A stretch of 64,000 bases of DNA from an uncultured Bacteroidaceae bacterium (GTDB lineage: Bacteria > Bacteroidota > Bacteroidia > Bacteroidales > Bacteroidaceae): positions 1 to 64,000 of the forward strand of contig CAKQYA010000005.1 in the NCBI GenBank assembly GCA_934293005.1, in the 5' to 3' direction. The position numbers and the translations under genes were made by a program. Each line of letters begins with the position of its first letter. Position 1 is the stretch's first letter. Below are positions 44,330 through 52,313 of this stretch, piece by piece. Below the pieces are notes generated by a model. It did not search any database and was not told the DNA's origin. It saw only the letters and a program-made list of their open reading frames with translations.

Positions 44330-45940
44330 ATGCAACAAAAAATCATTATTCTCGATTTCGGTTCACAGACAACGCAGCTTATAGGCCGCCGTCTGCGCGA
44401 ACTCGACACTTTCTGTGAGATCTTGCCTTACAACAAGTTCCCGCACAATGACCCCGATGTTATCGGAGTCATCCTGTCAGGCTCGCCTTTCAGTGTCTAT
44501 GACCCAGAGGCTTTCAAGGTTGACCTCAGCGAGATTCGTGGCAAGTACCCAATCCTTGGCATATGCTATGGAGCGCAGTACATGGCTCACAATTTCGGCG
44601 GCAAGGTTGCACCTGCTGGCACTCGCGAGTATGGTCGTGCTAACCTACAGTGGTTTGAGAAGGACAATCCTCTCTTTAAAGGATTTGACGAGCACTCACA
44701 GGTGTGGATGAGCCATGGCGACACCATTGTGGCTCTGCCTGACAATTACCGCTGCATCGCTTCTACCGATAAGGTGCAGTTTGCCGCTTATCAGGCAGAG
44801 GGTGAGAAACTATGGGGCGTACAGTTCCATCCAGAGGCTTTCCATTCTGTTCAGGGCACTCAGCTGCTCAAAAATTTTGCCGTTGACATTTGTGGCGGCC
44901 GTCAGGATTGGAGTGCTGATTCATTTGTGGAGACAACTGTGGCAGAACTCAAGTCGCAGCTTGGTGACGACAAGGTCATCCTTGGCCTATCAGGCGGTGT
45001 CGACTCAAGTGTGGCTGCTGTTCTTCTCAACAAAGCCATTGGCAAGAATCTCACATGTATCTTTGTCGATCATGGCATGCTTCGAAAGAACGAGTTTCAT
45101 GATGTGATGGAAGATTACAAGTGCCTTGGTCTTAATGTCATCGGCATTGATGCTTCTGAGAAGTTTTTTGCCGACCTTGCAGGCATCTCTGACCCAGAAC
45201 AGAAACGAAAGATTATTGGACGCGACTTTGTGGAGGTATTCAATGCTGAAGCTAAGAAGCAGACAGGTGCCAAATGGCTTGCTCAGGGCACAATATACCC
45301 TGACCGCATCGAGAGCCTTAACATCACAGGCAAGGTAATCAAGAGTCATCACAATGTGGGTGGACTGCCCAAGGAGATGAATCTTCAGTTGTGCGAGCCT
45401 CTCAAGTGGCTCTTTAAGGATGAGGTGCGTCGTGTGGGCCGTTCGATGGGAATGCCCGAACATCTCATCACACGCCATCCTTTCCCAGGCCCAGGTCTTG
45501 CAGTGCGTATCCTTGGCGACATCACGCCAGAGAAAGTTCGCATCCTTCAGGATGCAGACGACATTTACATCCGCGGACTGCGCGACTACAAGGTCAAGCT
45601 CAGCGGCGACGAGGCTCGCCGTGTGCTTGCTGCAGGAGTGCCTGCCGATATGGAGAATGGTGAGATAGAGGTATCGTTGTATGACCAGATATGGCAAGCT
45701 GGCACAGTGCTCCTTTCTACAGTACGTTCTGTAGGTGTCATGGGTGATGAGCGCACATACGAGCATCCTGTGGCACTTCGTGCTGTGACAAGCACCGATG
45801 CCATGACTGCCGACTGGGCGCATCTTCCATACGATTTCATGGCCAAGGTGTCAAATGAAATAATCAACAAGGTTAAGGGTGTCAACCGCGTATGCTACGA
45901 CATCTCCTCAAAGCCGCCAGCAACTATCGAGTGGGAATAA
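44330..45940 (+). CDS. guaA: GMP synthase (glutamine-hydrolysing)
   Basis: The ATG at 44330 gives 536 residues starting MQQKIIILDFGSQTTQLIGR, the family start; upstream in-frame codons from 44276 are ignored. The class I glutaminase domain has nucleophile Cys in LGICYGAQYMA and QFHPEAFHS. The synthetase domain has the P-loop-like LGLSGGVDSSVAA, and the dimerisation domain carries KPPATIEWE at the end. It aminates XMP to GMP. It is 115 bases after carB and ends at a good terminator, so it is probably the last gene of the purF-type-carA-carB-guaA group. Confidence 0.97.
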   Translation: MQQKIIILDFGSQTTQLIGRRLRELDTFCEILPYNKFPHNDPDVIGVILSGSPFSVYDPEAFKVDLSEIRGKYPILGICYGAQYMAHNFGGKVAPAGTREYGRANLQWFEKDNPLFKGFDEHSQVWMSHGDTIVALPDNYRCIASTDKVQFAAYQAEGEKLWGVQFHPEAFHSVQGTQLLKNFAVDICGGRQDWSADSFVETTVAELKSQLGDDKVILGLSGGVDSSVAAVLLNKAIGKNLTCIFVDHGMLRKNEFHDVMEDYKCLGLNVIGIDASEKFFADLAGISDPEQKRKIIGRDFVEVFNAEAKKQTGAKWLAQGTIYPDRIESLNITGKVIKSHHNVGGLPKEMNLQLCEPLKWLFKDEVRRVGRSMGMPEHLITRHPFPGPGLAVRILGDITPEKVRILQDADDIYIRGLRDYKVKLSGDEARRVLAAGVPADMENGEIEVSLYDQIWQAGTVLLSTVRSVGVMGDERTYEHPVALRAVTSTDAMTADWAHLPYDFMAKVSNEIINKVKGVNRVCYDISSKPPATIEWE

Positions 45941-46014
45941 AAGATATCAGCATTTTAATGCTTGTATCATCACTTCCTGCTTATAATGCAGCTCTATTAT
46001 CATATTAGAGTTGA

Positions 46015-46060
46015 GCTTCCAATTGGCATTTCTTCATGAATGCCAGTTGGAGGCTTTTTT
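46015..46060 (+). terminator. Terminator after guaA
   Basis: GCTTCCAATTGGCAT (46015-46029) pairs with ATGCCAGTTGGAGGC (46040-46054) with one or two mismatches or wobbles, followed by six T. Confidence 0.85.
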
Positions 46061-46098
46061 GTTTGTTACCTGCTTTGTTGTCGCCTTATTGTCTTGCA

Positions 46099-46197
46099 TG
46101 ACAAAAAAGGGATAGTAAGGATACTTCGTAAAGTATCTTAGGATACTTGGCCAAGTATCCTAAGATACTTTTTTAATGGTGTTTCGGATTGACTTTA
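46099..46197 (+). repeat. Family B palindromic element with 42-bp perfect palindrome
   Basis: Positions 46130-46171 are a perfect palindrome of 2 x 21 bases with no loop, centred on ACTTGGCCAAGT and followed by more T. The flanks GGGATAGTAAGGATACTT on the left and ACTTTTTTAATGGTGT on the right are shared with the element at 21.2 kb, and the left flank also with the end of the array at 88-125. Confidence 0.9.
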
Positions 46198-46277
46198 AAG
46201 GCATGCGCAACTAATAAAGATGTATGGTCTTATTGTATTGACGGCGATAAGTTATGTGGCGCATCTCTATCGCAAGG

Positions 46278-46311
46278 TTTAACCCAAATCTAATGACCGA
46301 TTTGGGTTAAA
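46278..46311 (+). repeat. Solo terminal repeats of family A forming a short dyad
   Basis: TTTAACCCAAAT and ATTTGGGTTAAA (12 bp each, perfect) flank CTAATGACCG, which is part of the right terminal repeat. It looks like two family A ends brought together with the interior deleted. It lies about 80 bases after the family B palindrome. Confidence 0.7.
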
Positions 46312-46398
46312 CATGCTTCATTAGCTGAAAGAGTGTCATATTGCTCTGTGATCATGAAAATACTCCCAAGGAAGAGTGCGTGTTTCATATTTTATTCG

Positions 46399-46406
46399 TA
46401 CTTTTG
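46399..46406 (+). promoter_or_regulatory. -7 promoter element of the YeiH gene
   Basis: TACTTTTG matches TAnnTTTG, about 150 bases before the preferred start at 46560. Confidence 0.4.
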
Positions 46407-46559
46407 TTATGTCATTCAGAGTATCGTCCCACTTTTATCTTGTGGCACAGAGGTAAGTGTTTTTTTCCTGATATGATGCGATGCTGAGCATTTTTGTGTT
46501 ACTTAGGCGTTGCGAATTATTTTAATTATTGTGCCGTGCTGAAAAATGATGAATTTAAC

Positions 46560-47645
46560 ATGAAGAGAAATGAGATTTGCTACATTGTTGTTGTGGCTAT
46601 TATTGGAGTGTCGTTGTTTTTAGGATTTGCAGAAGAAGTGTTTGCTGTTAGTCTTGGCAAATTTGCATGGACGGCACACTGGGTGTCATCGCCTGTGGCG
46701 CTGGCTTTGGGTTTAGCTTTTGCTCTGCTTTTAGGCAAGGCATTTCCTGTGTTTAATAAGACCATGTCTAAAAAACTGCTGCAATATTCCGTTATAGGAT
46801 TAGGTTTCGGAATGAACGTGGACAAAGCGCTGGCATCGGGAAGTGAAGGTATGCTGTTCACTGTGGTCAGCGTGTTTGGGACACTTGCCCTGGGCTGGCT
46901 CTTTGGACGAAAGATTCTGAATGTAGATTCACAGACGAGCTACTTGCTTAGTTCAGGAACAGCCATATGCGGCGGTTCGGCAATAGCAGCTGTTGGGCCA
47001 GTAATCAAAGCTAAGGCAGAGAGCATGTCGGTGGCATTAGGCGTGGTTTTTGTTCTAAATGGCATCGCTCTGTTCTTGTTTCCATCTATTGGCAATGCCT
47101 TAGGCATGACGATGAAGCAGTTTGGCATGTGGGCAGCCATTGCTATCCACGATACATCTTCTGTGGTAGGTGCAGGTGCGGCATACGACCAGATGCATCC
47201 CGAACTTGTTGCCAGTCAAGGAGTGAGTGCGCTTGAGGTTGCCACAACCATCAAGCTTACGCGAGCTTTGTGGATAGTGGTGTTGGCGTTGGTCACACCA
47301 TTCTTCTTCCGCAGATCGCTTGCAGAGTCGGGCGGAATGTCGAAGCCTTGGTATAGCTGTGTGCCACGTTTCATCATTTGGTTTATTGTGGCCATAATCT
47401 TCAATACATATATATTAAGCAACGCTTCGCTTATAGGCTATGGTGCCGCAGCAATAGGAGGCGAGTTGAGTGGTGCTGTCAGCAAGCTTGCCAAGCATCT
47501 CATCACGCTTTCGCTTTTCTTTATCGGTGCGTCGCTAACCAGAGAAACGTTGCGTAGCGTTGGTCTCCGCCCTCTTATCCAAGGTGTGCTGCTATGGATA
47601 AGCATCAGCTGCATCAGCCTTGTATATATCTTTGGGGTGGGATAA
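46560..47645 (+). CDS. YeiH/UPF0324 family membrane transporter
   Basis: From the ATG at 46560 the protein is 361 residues beginning MKRNEICYIVVVAIIGVSLF; the frame open from a TTG at 46494 adds a non-membrane leader. About ten transmembrane segments are visible. The family motif region SSGTAICGGSAIAAVGPVIKA (taken as two pieces, SSGTAICGGS and AIAAVGPVIKA) and the segment IAIHDTSSVVGAGAAYD are typical of UPF0324, a family annotated as putative sulfate or organosulfonate exporters. The substrate is not proven. It is a single gene flanked by repeat-rich gaps. Confidence 0.9.
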   Translation: MKRNEICYIVVVAIIGVSLFLGFAEEVFAVSLGKFAWTAHWVSSPVALALGLAFALLLGKAFPVFNKTMSKKLLQYSVIGLGFGMNVDKALASGSEGMLFTVVSVFGTLALGWLFGRKILNVDSQTSYLLSSGTAICGGSAIAAVGPVIKAKAESMSVALGVVFVLNGIALFLFPSIGNALGMTMKQFGMWAAIAIHDTSSVVGAGAAYDQMHPELVASQGVSALEVATTIKLTRALWIVVLALVTPFFFRRSLAESGGMSKPWYSCVPRFIIWFIVAIIFNTYILSNASLIGYGAAAIGGELSGAVSKLAKHLITLSLFFIGASLTRETLRSVGLRPLIQGVLLWISISCISLVYIFGVG

Positions 47646-47706
47646 TCATCGTGATGAATTGCCACAACGGATTGTGAAATATCATTCCAAACAGTTTGTT
47701 CCTTTC

Positions 47707-47735
47707 TTAAACCCAAATAGGTCATCAGATTGGAC
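47707..47735 (+). repeat. Solo family A end
   Basis: TTAAACCCAAATAGGTCATC followed by AGATTGGAC matches the left terminal repeat of the long fold-back elements. No partner end is seen close by. Confidence 0.5.
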
Positions 47736-47999
47736 GAAATATTTGCTTAGATTATAATCTGTTGGTATTATCATGTATTTATATTTAAATTGTTATACAA
47801 TAGCATTGAATGGCTTTAATTTAAAACTATAAGCATTGTTGTTAAAACCTTTTTTTTATAATAAACATGCTTTTACTGATTATTGCTTACCTTTGCATGT
47901 TGAAATGAGCAAGTGTTCAATAAGCATTCATTGAGAATGCCATATTTTTATTATTTAAAATTATCTTTGAACGACTTGCTTGAAACAAATGGTTGCATA

Positions 48000-48200
48000 A
48001 ATCTTTAATAATTGGTGTTATATGCTGAAATTCAAAATAAAACATAAAATCACAAACATTTGCGTGAAGCGCTCCCTCATGGAATCGAACACTATGCTAA
48101 CTGCAGGATGTCAATCCGAGGGATGAGATGAGAGGGAACGAACCTGTTCCCGCATCAGAATGAATGTCCTCGCCCGAATTTGCAAGGGTGAGGATGTTTT
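48000..48200 (+). ncRNA. Candidate structured non-coding RNA ending in a terminator
   Basis: In the 810-base gap between the YeiH gene and pyrG, the stretch from about 48055 to 48163 is markedly less A/T-rich than its surroundings and contains possible pairing segments (CTCCCTCAT with ATGAGAGGGA). It runs straight into an intrinsic terminator at 48166-48200. No reading frame of note covers it. TAnnTTTG boxes at 47888 (TACCTTTG) and 47962 (TATCTTTG) could start such a transcript. A long 3' UTR of the YeiH gene is the alternative. The 5' end is unknown and I do not recognise the RNA family. Confidence 0.35.
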
Positions 48201-48204
48201 CTTT
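48166..48204 (+). terminator. Terminator upstream of the pyrG-proximal repeat
   Basis: TCCTCGCCC (48167-48175) pairs with GGGTGAGGA (48186-48194) including one G-U pair, followed by GTTTTCTTTAT. No coding gene ends close upstream. Confidence 0.7.
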
Positions 48205-48220
48205 ATAATACACAGGGGCT

Positions 48221-48422
48221 TTAACCCAAATCGGTCATTAGACCGAAACAGGGAAATTATCAGGACATTATTGTTTCTTTTCAACTCTTGTCAGCGTTTC
48301 TTTCGGCATCTTGCTTCCATTTGCGTTTCGACATAGCCTGCTATGCCTTCAACGCAACTGTCGCAACCTGCTCGAAACAAACACTAACAAGATTTGAAAT
48401 CTAATGACCGATTTTGGTTTAA
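48221..48422 (+). repeat. Long fold-back element (family A), best-preserved copy
   Basis: About 202 bases with terminal inverted repeats of about 23 bases (left TTAACCCAAATCGGTCATTA, right TAATGACCGATTTTGGTTTAA). Further in, CTTGTCAGCGTTTCTTTCG pairs imperfectly with CGAAACAAACACTAACAAG. In the middle TGCGTT, CATAGC, GCTATG and AACGCA form nested stems. Nearly the whole element can fold on itself. It ends 33 bases before the pyrG start codon. No protein is encoded. Confidence 0.88.
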
Positions 48423-48455
48423 TCGAGGTGTCCACATAAACACACAAACATACAT

Positions 48456-50057
48456 ATGAAAACAAACTACATTTTTGTTACAGGAGGAGTGGTGAGTTCC
48501 CTTGGCAAAGGCATTATCTCAGCCTCTCTCGGCAAGTTGCTGCAAGCACGCGGCTACAGCATCACCATCCAGAAGTATGATCCCTACATCAACATTGATC
48601 CTGGCACGCTCAATCCTTATGAGCATGGCGAATGCTATGTGACCATCGATGGTCAGGAGACAGATCTTGACCTCGGACATTATGAACGCTTCACGGGCAT
48701 TCAGACCACTCGCGCTAATAATGTCACCACAGGGCGCATATATCAGAACGTCATGGAGCGTGAGCGACAAGGAGGCTATCTTGGCCGCACCATCCAGGTG
48801 ATACCTCATATCACGGATGAGATAAAGAAAAACATGCGAGCTCTTGGCGATACAGGCAAGTATGATTTCATCATTACAGAGATTGGCGGCACCATTGGCG
48901 ATATTGAGAGCCTTCCTTTCTTGGAGTCTATTCGTCAGCTGCGATGGGAAATGCCCGAGAACACCGTGTGCCTCCATCTCACATATGTGCCATACATAGC
49001 GGCTGCGGGCGAACTGAAGACAAAGCCTACCCAGCATTCTGTTAACAATCTGCAGAGCCTTGGCATACAGCCCGACATCCTTGTGCTTCGTGCTGAACAT
49101 GAACTGCCTCGCTCGCTCATGGACAAAGTGTCGTCGTTCTGCAATGTTGAAAAGCAATGCGTGGTGCAGAGCCCCGACTTGCCAAGCATATACGAGGTGC
49201 CTGTTAAGATGCAAGAGCAAGGGCTTGACGCAGCTGTCCTGCGCAAATTTGACATTGACCCGTCATCATCTGTTGCTGACTTGAAGTCGTGGCATCATTT
49301 CCTTGATAAGCGCAATGGTGCGCAGCGCACGCTTCGCATCGGCCTTGTGGGCAAGTATGACCTTCAAGATGCCTACATCTCCATACATGAGTCGCTCTCG
49401 CATGCAGCTGCATATAACGACTGCCGCGCATCCTTCGTCTTCATCAACAGTGAGCATCTCACTAAAGACAATGCGGCTGATGCCATCGATGCCTGTGATG
49501 GCATCATCATATGCCCCGGCTTTGGCACAAGGGGAATAGAGGGAAAAATAATAGCTGCTCAGTATTGCCGTGAACATGATGTGCCCACATTTGGCATATG
49601 TTTGGGCATGCAGATAATGGTGATAGAGTATGCGCGCAATGTTCTTGGCCTTGCTGATGCCAATAGCCGCGAGATGGATGCTGACACGCCCAATAATGTC
49701 ATTGACATCATGGAAGAGCAGAAGCATATCACTAATATGGGCGGCACCATGCGCCTTGGTGGTTATGAATGCCATCTCTTGCCTGGCAGCAAGATACATG
49801 AAGCGTATGGCGTGGATGATATTGTGGAGCGTCATCGCCATCGTTATGAGTTCAATAACGACTTCCGCAGTTCTTTTGAAGCCAAGGGCATGCGCTGTGT
49901 GGGCTTCAATCCGCAGAACGGACTGGTGGAAGCTGTTGAATCAGAAAATAACAGCTGGTACATCGGTGTTCAGTATCATCCTGAATATTCCAGCACTGTG
50001 CTCAAGCCGCATCCGCTGTTCATGAGTTTTGTTAAAGAGATTATCAGCAGATCATAG
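48456..50057 (+). CDS. pyrG: CTP synthase
   Basis: A 533-residue enzyme that aminates UTP to CTP with ATP and glutamine. The synthetase domain starts at FVTGGVVSSLGKGIISASLG with its P-loop. The class I glutaminase domain (about 290-533) has nucleophile Cys in TFGICLGMQIM and the C-terminal QYHPEYSS. Length and motifs are normal. The start is immediately downstream of a fold-back repeat, so its promoter may lie in or before the repeat. It is followed by a terminator and appears monocistronic. Confidence 0.98.
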   Translation: MKTNYIFVTGGVVSSLGKGIISASLGKLLQARGYSITIQKYDPYINIDPGTLNPYEHGECYVTIDGQETDLDLGHYERFTGIQTTRANNVTTGRIYQNVMERERQGGYLGRTIQVIPHITDEIKKNMRALGDTGKYDFIITEIGGTIGDIESLPFLESIRQLRWEMPENTVCLHLTYVPYIAAAGELKTKPTQHSVNNLQSLGIQPDILVLRAEHELPRSLMDKVSSFCNVEKQCVVQSPDLPSIYEVPVKMQEQGLDAAVLRKFDIDPSSSVADLKSWHHFLDKRNGAQRTLRIGLVGKYDLQDAYISIHESLSHAAAYNDCRASFVFINSEHLTKDNAADAIDACDGIIICPGFGTRGIEGKIIAAQYCREHDVPTFGICLGMQIMVIEYARNVLGLADANSREMDADTPNNVIDIMEEQKHITNMGGTMRLGGYECHLLPGSKIHEAYGVDDIVERHRHRYEFNNDFRSSFEAKGMRCVGFNPQNGLVEAVESENNSWYIGVQYHPEYSSTVLKPHPLFMSFVKEIISRS

Positions 50058-50107
50058 ACATATGGCTGTTGCTGCGAAGCAGTGGCTTTATTGTAGTAGA
50101 TATTTGA

Positions 50108-50144
50108 GAAGCGTTTCGTCATCATGACACGAAACGCTTCTTTT
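50108..50144 (+). terminator. Terminator after pyrG
   Basis: GAAGCGTTTCGT (50108-50119) and ACGAAACGCTTC (50129-50140) form a perfect 12-bp stem followed by TTTT. The remaining gap up to 50456 is A/T-rich and holds only a possible -7 box TATCTTTG at 50303-50310. Confidence 0.85.
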
Positions 50145-50456
50145 GCTTCTTATGAGTGTCAAAAGCTATTTGCATGTGTAAATATGCGTGTTAATCTGTC
50201 AGGAGTGTTTATTTATATGTATCATAACACCTGTAAAGTGCTTAATTGTATGGATGCCGTAATTATTTTGCAAAAAAACATGCATATTTGAGATTTCTTT
50301 TGTATCTTTGTTTTGGCTTTGAATTTTTATCTTTATTATTTGGCGATTATAAAGATACTCATTTTTGTGGGGTATAAAACGATAGAGCCTTTTGTTTTAA
50401 AATTAAGTTGAATCTTGTTTGTTTTTTTACTTACATAACTTTAGTAAATTTATAAT

Positions 50457-51481
50457 ATGGATAAATTAGTAACGGTTGTAATCCCCTGTTATAATGCTGA
50501 GAAATGTATAGGCTCTTGTCTTAAAAGTGTATTGTCACAAACATATTCTAATTTGGAAATAATTGTGATTAACGATGCATCTAAAGACAGAACGCTGTTG
50601 AAATTACAGGAGTATGGAAAGATTGATAGTAGAATCAGAGTACTGAATAACCTACAACAGGGGGGGTAGATATTTCACGATTCCGTGGAATATCAGAGGC
50701 TAATGGTGATTATTTGTGCTTTGTGGATGCTGATGATTGGATTCCAGGCAACGCCATAGACATAATGGTTAAACATGCTGAAGAAACAAATGCGGATGTT
50801 GTTGAAGGTGGTATGACAAGAGTGTTGGGAAGACACAAATTTGCAAAATATTTCCACACAAAAACTTATAAAGAAATTACAACACCAGAACTCTTTGATG
50901 ATTATTTCATTTCATTCTTCGGAGTGAATATTCTTAGTGTGAATTTATGTGGAAAAATATTTAAAAAAGAATTGTTTCAAAATCCTGAATTGAAACCGTC
51001 TGGTTTTAAGATGGGTGAAGATTTGATACTGAATATGCGAATATTCCCTTCTATTTCAAAATATATAGTTATAGAAGAAAATGTTTATTTCTATCGATAT
51101 GGCGGTGGTACATCCCGTTATAATCCAAATATGTATTCTGATTTGAAGTCTCAGTATTATATAAAGTTGGATGCTATCAAGAAATATAAATACGCCAAAG
51201 CCCTTCGAACTACAAAAATCGAAATGTGTAATGTGTTGCATAGTCAGATTATACAAATGTTGGTTTATGGCTATCCTTATTCTGATGTGAAGGATTTCTT
51301 TGCTGAAGAAGTTGCTTCAGGGTTTGTAGATGAAATAACGAAAGACGTTGATTACAGACTTGATTATTATCCTTTATTAAAGAAAAAGGATATAGATGGA
51401 ATTATTGCTTTAGACAAAGAGGTTGTACGTAAAGGAAAAATAACAAAGATAGTCAAACATCTTTTAAATAAGCTTTTGTGA
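50457..51481 (+). pseudogene. Family 2 glycosyltransferase, frameshifted at a run of seven G
   Basis: The first part (50457-50669) encodes a GT-A opening, MDKLVTVVIPCYNAEKCIG, and VINDASKDRT. It stops at a TAG at 50667-50669 directly after seven consecutive G (50660-50666). The other frame continues VDISRFRGISEANGDYLCF and the DxD-type VDADDW, then runs to 51481. One extra G would rejoin the frames as QQGGVDISRF, matching the family consensus at this point; the repaired protein would be about 341 residues. It would transfer a sugar to a surface glycan. The gene is much richer in A/T than its neighbours, suggesting transfer from elsewhere. Phase variation, pseudogene or sequencing error are all possible. 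Confidence 0.82.
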
Positions 51482-51613
51482 ACATGAATGGTCACATGCT
51501 GTTGAAACAAATTATGAACATCTTCTTTTGCAAATTGTCTGCGACCACTTGCTTGCGATATTGCTTTATGTGATTTTTTCAGCTTTATTGTTGCTCAACT
51601 TGAAATATTGTTG

Positions 51614-51621
51614 TATGTTTG
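51614..51621 (+). promoter_or_regulatory. -7 promoter element of the lemA-type unit
   Basis: TATGTTTG matches TAnnTTTG, 37 bases before the ATG at 51658. Confidence 0.5.
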
Positions 51622-51657
51622 CATGTGATTATCAATATTTATTTTTAAGGTAAAGTT

Positions 51658-52251
51658 ATGAATGTAAAGAAAAATCTGGGATGGATCATCCCTCTTGCTA
51701 TTGTGGCATTGCTTGCTCTATGGGGAGCAGGGGCGTATAACGGCATGGTTTCCATGGACGAGAATGTGCAGAACAAATGGGCTAATGTGGAAACACAGTA
51801 TCAGCGTCGTGCGGACCTCATACCTAATCTGGTCAACACCGTTAAGGGATATGCTGCACATGAGAAGACCACACTGGAGGATGTGGTGAAAGCTCGCAGT
51901 GAGGCAACATCTGTAAAGATTGACCCAACCAACATCACGCCAGAGCAGATGAAGCAGTATCAGGCGGCTCAAGGCAGCGTGTCGTCAGCACTCGGACGCC
52001 TGCTTATGGTGGCAGAGAACTATCCTGAACTGAAGGCTAATGAGAATTTCCTTGAACTGCAGTCGCAGCTTGAGGGCACAGAAAACCGCATCAATGTGGC
52101 GCGCAAGGATTTCAATGATGCAGCCAAGGAATATAATGTGAGCATCCGCCGTTTCCCAAAGAGCATCATCGCTGGAATGTTTGGCTTTGAGAAGAAGACA
52201 TATTTTGAAGCTGAGGCTGGCAGCGAGAAAGCTCCTGAAGTTCAGTTTTGA
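51658..52251 (+). CDS. LemA family membrane protein
   Basis: A 197-residue protein with one N-terminal transmembrane helix (IIPLAIVALLALWGAGAYNG) and a helical LemA domain with the conserved ENVQNKWANVETQYQRRADL and PNLVNTVKGYA. LemA proteins have a membrane-anchored helical bundle; their biochemical role is not settled. It is followed after 62 bases by a TPM-domain gene, a pairing found in many bacteria, which suggests a joint envelope function. Confidence 0.93.
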   Translation: MNVKKNLGWIIPLAIVALLALWGAGAYNGMVSMDENVQNKWANVETQYQRRADLIPNLVNTVKGYAAHEKTTLEDVVKARSEATSVKIDPTNITPEQMKQYQAAQGSVSSALGRLLMVAENYPELKANENFLELQSQLEGTENRINVARKDFNDAAKEYNVSIRRFPKSIIAGMFGFEKKTYFEAEAGSEKAPEVQF

Positions 52252-52313
52252 TGGTAGCAACTTGTAAAGCATATCCTGAAGAATATTGGTTCAATAGGAC
52301 AAACGCATCGTTC

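Noticed and set aside
45005..45823. 272-codon minus-strand frame antisense to guaA
   Set aside because: It is an antisense shadow of a highly conserved gene; its Cys/His-rich composition has no domain pattern.
48060..48160. tRNA-like sequence on the minus strand (GTTCGATTCC)
   Set aside because: The segments flanking this T-loop-like motif do not pair as a T-stem and no acceptor or anticodon arm can be drawn.
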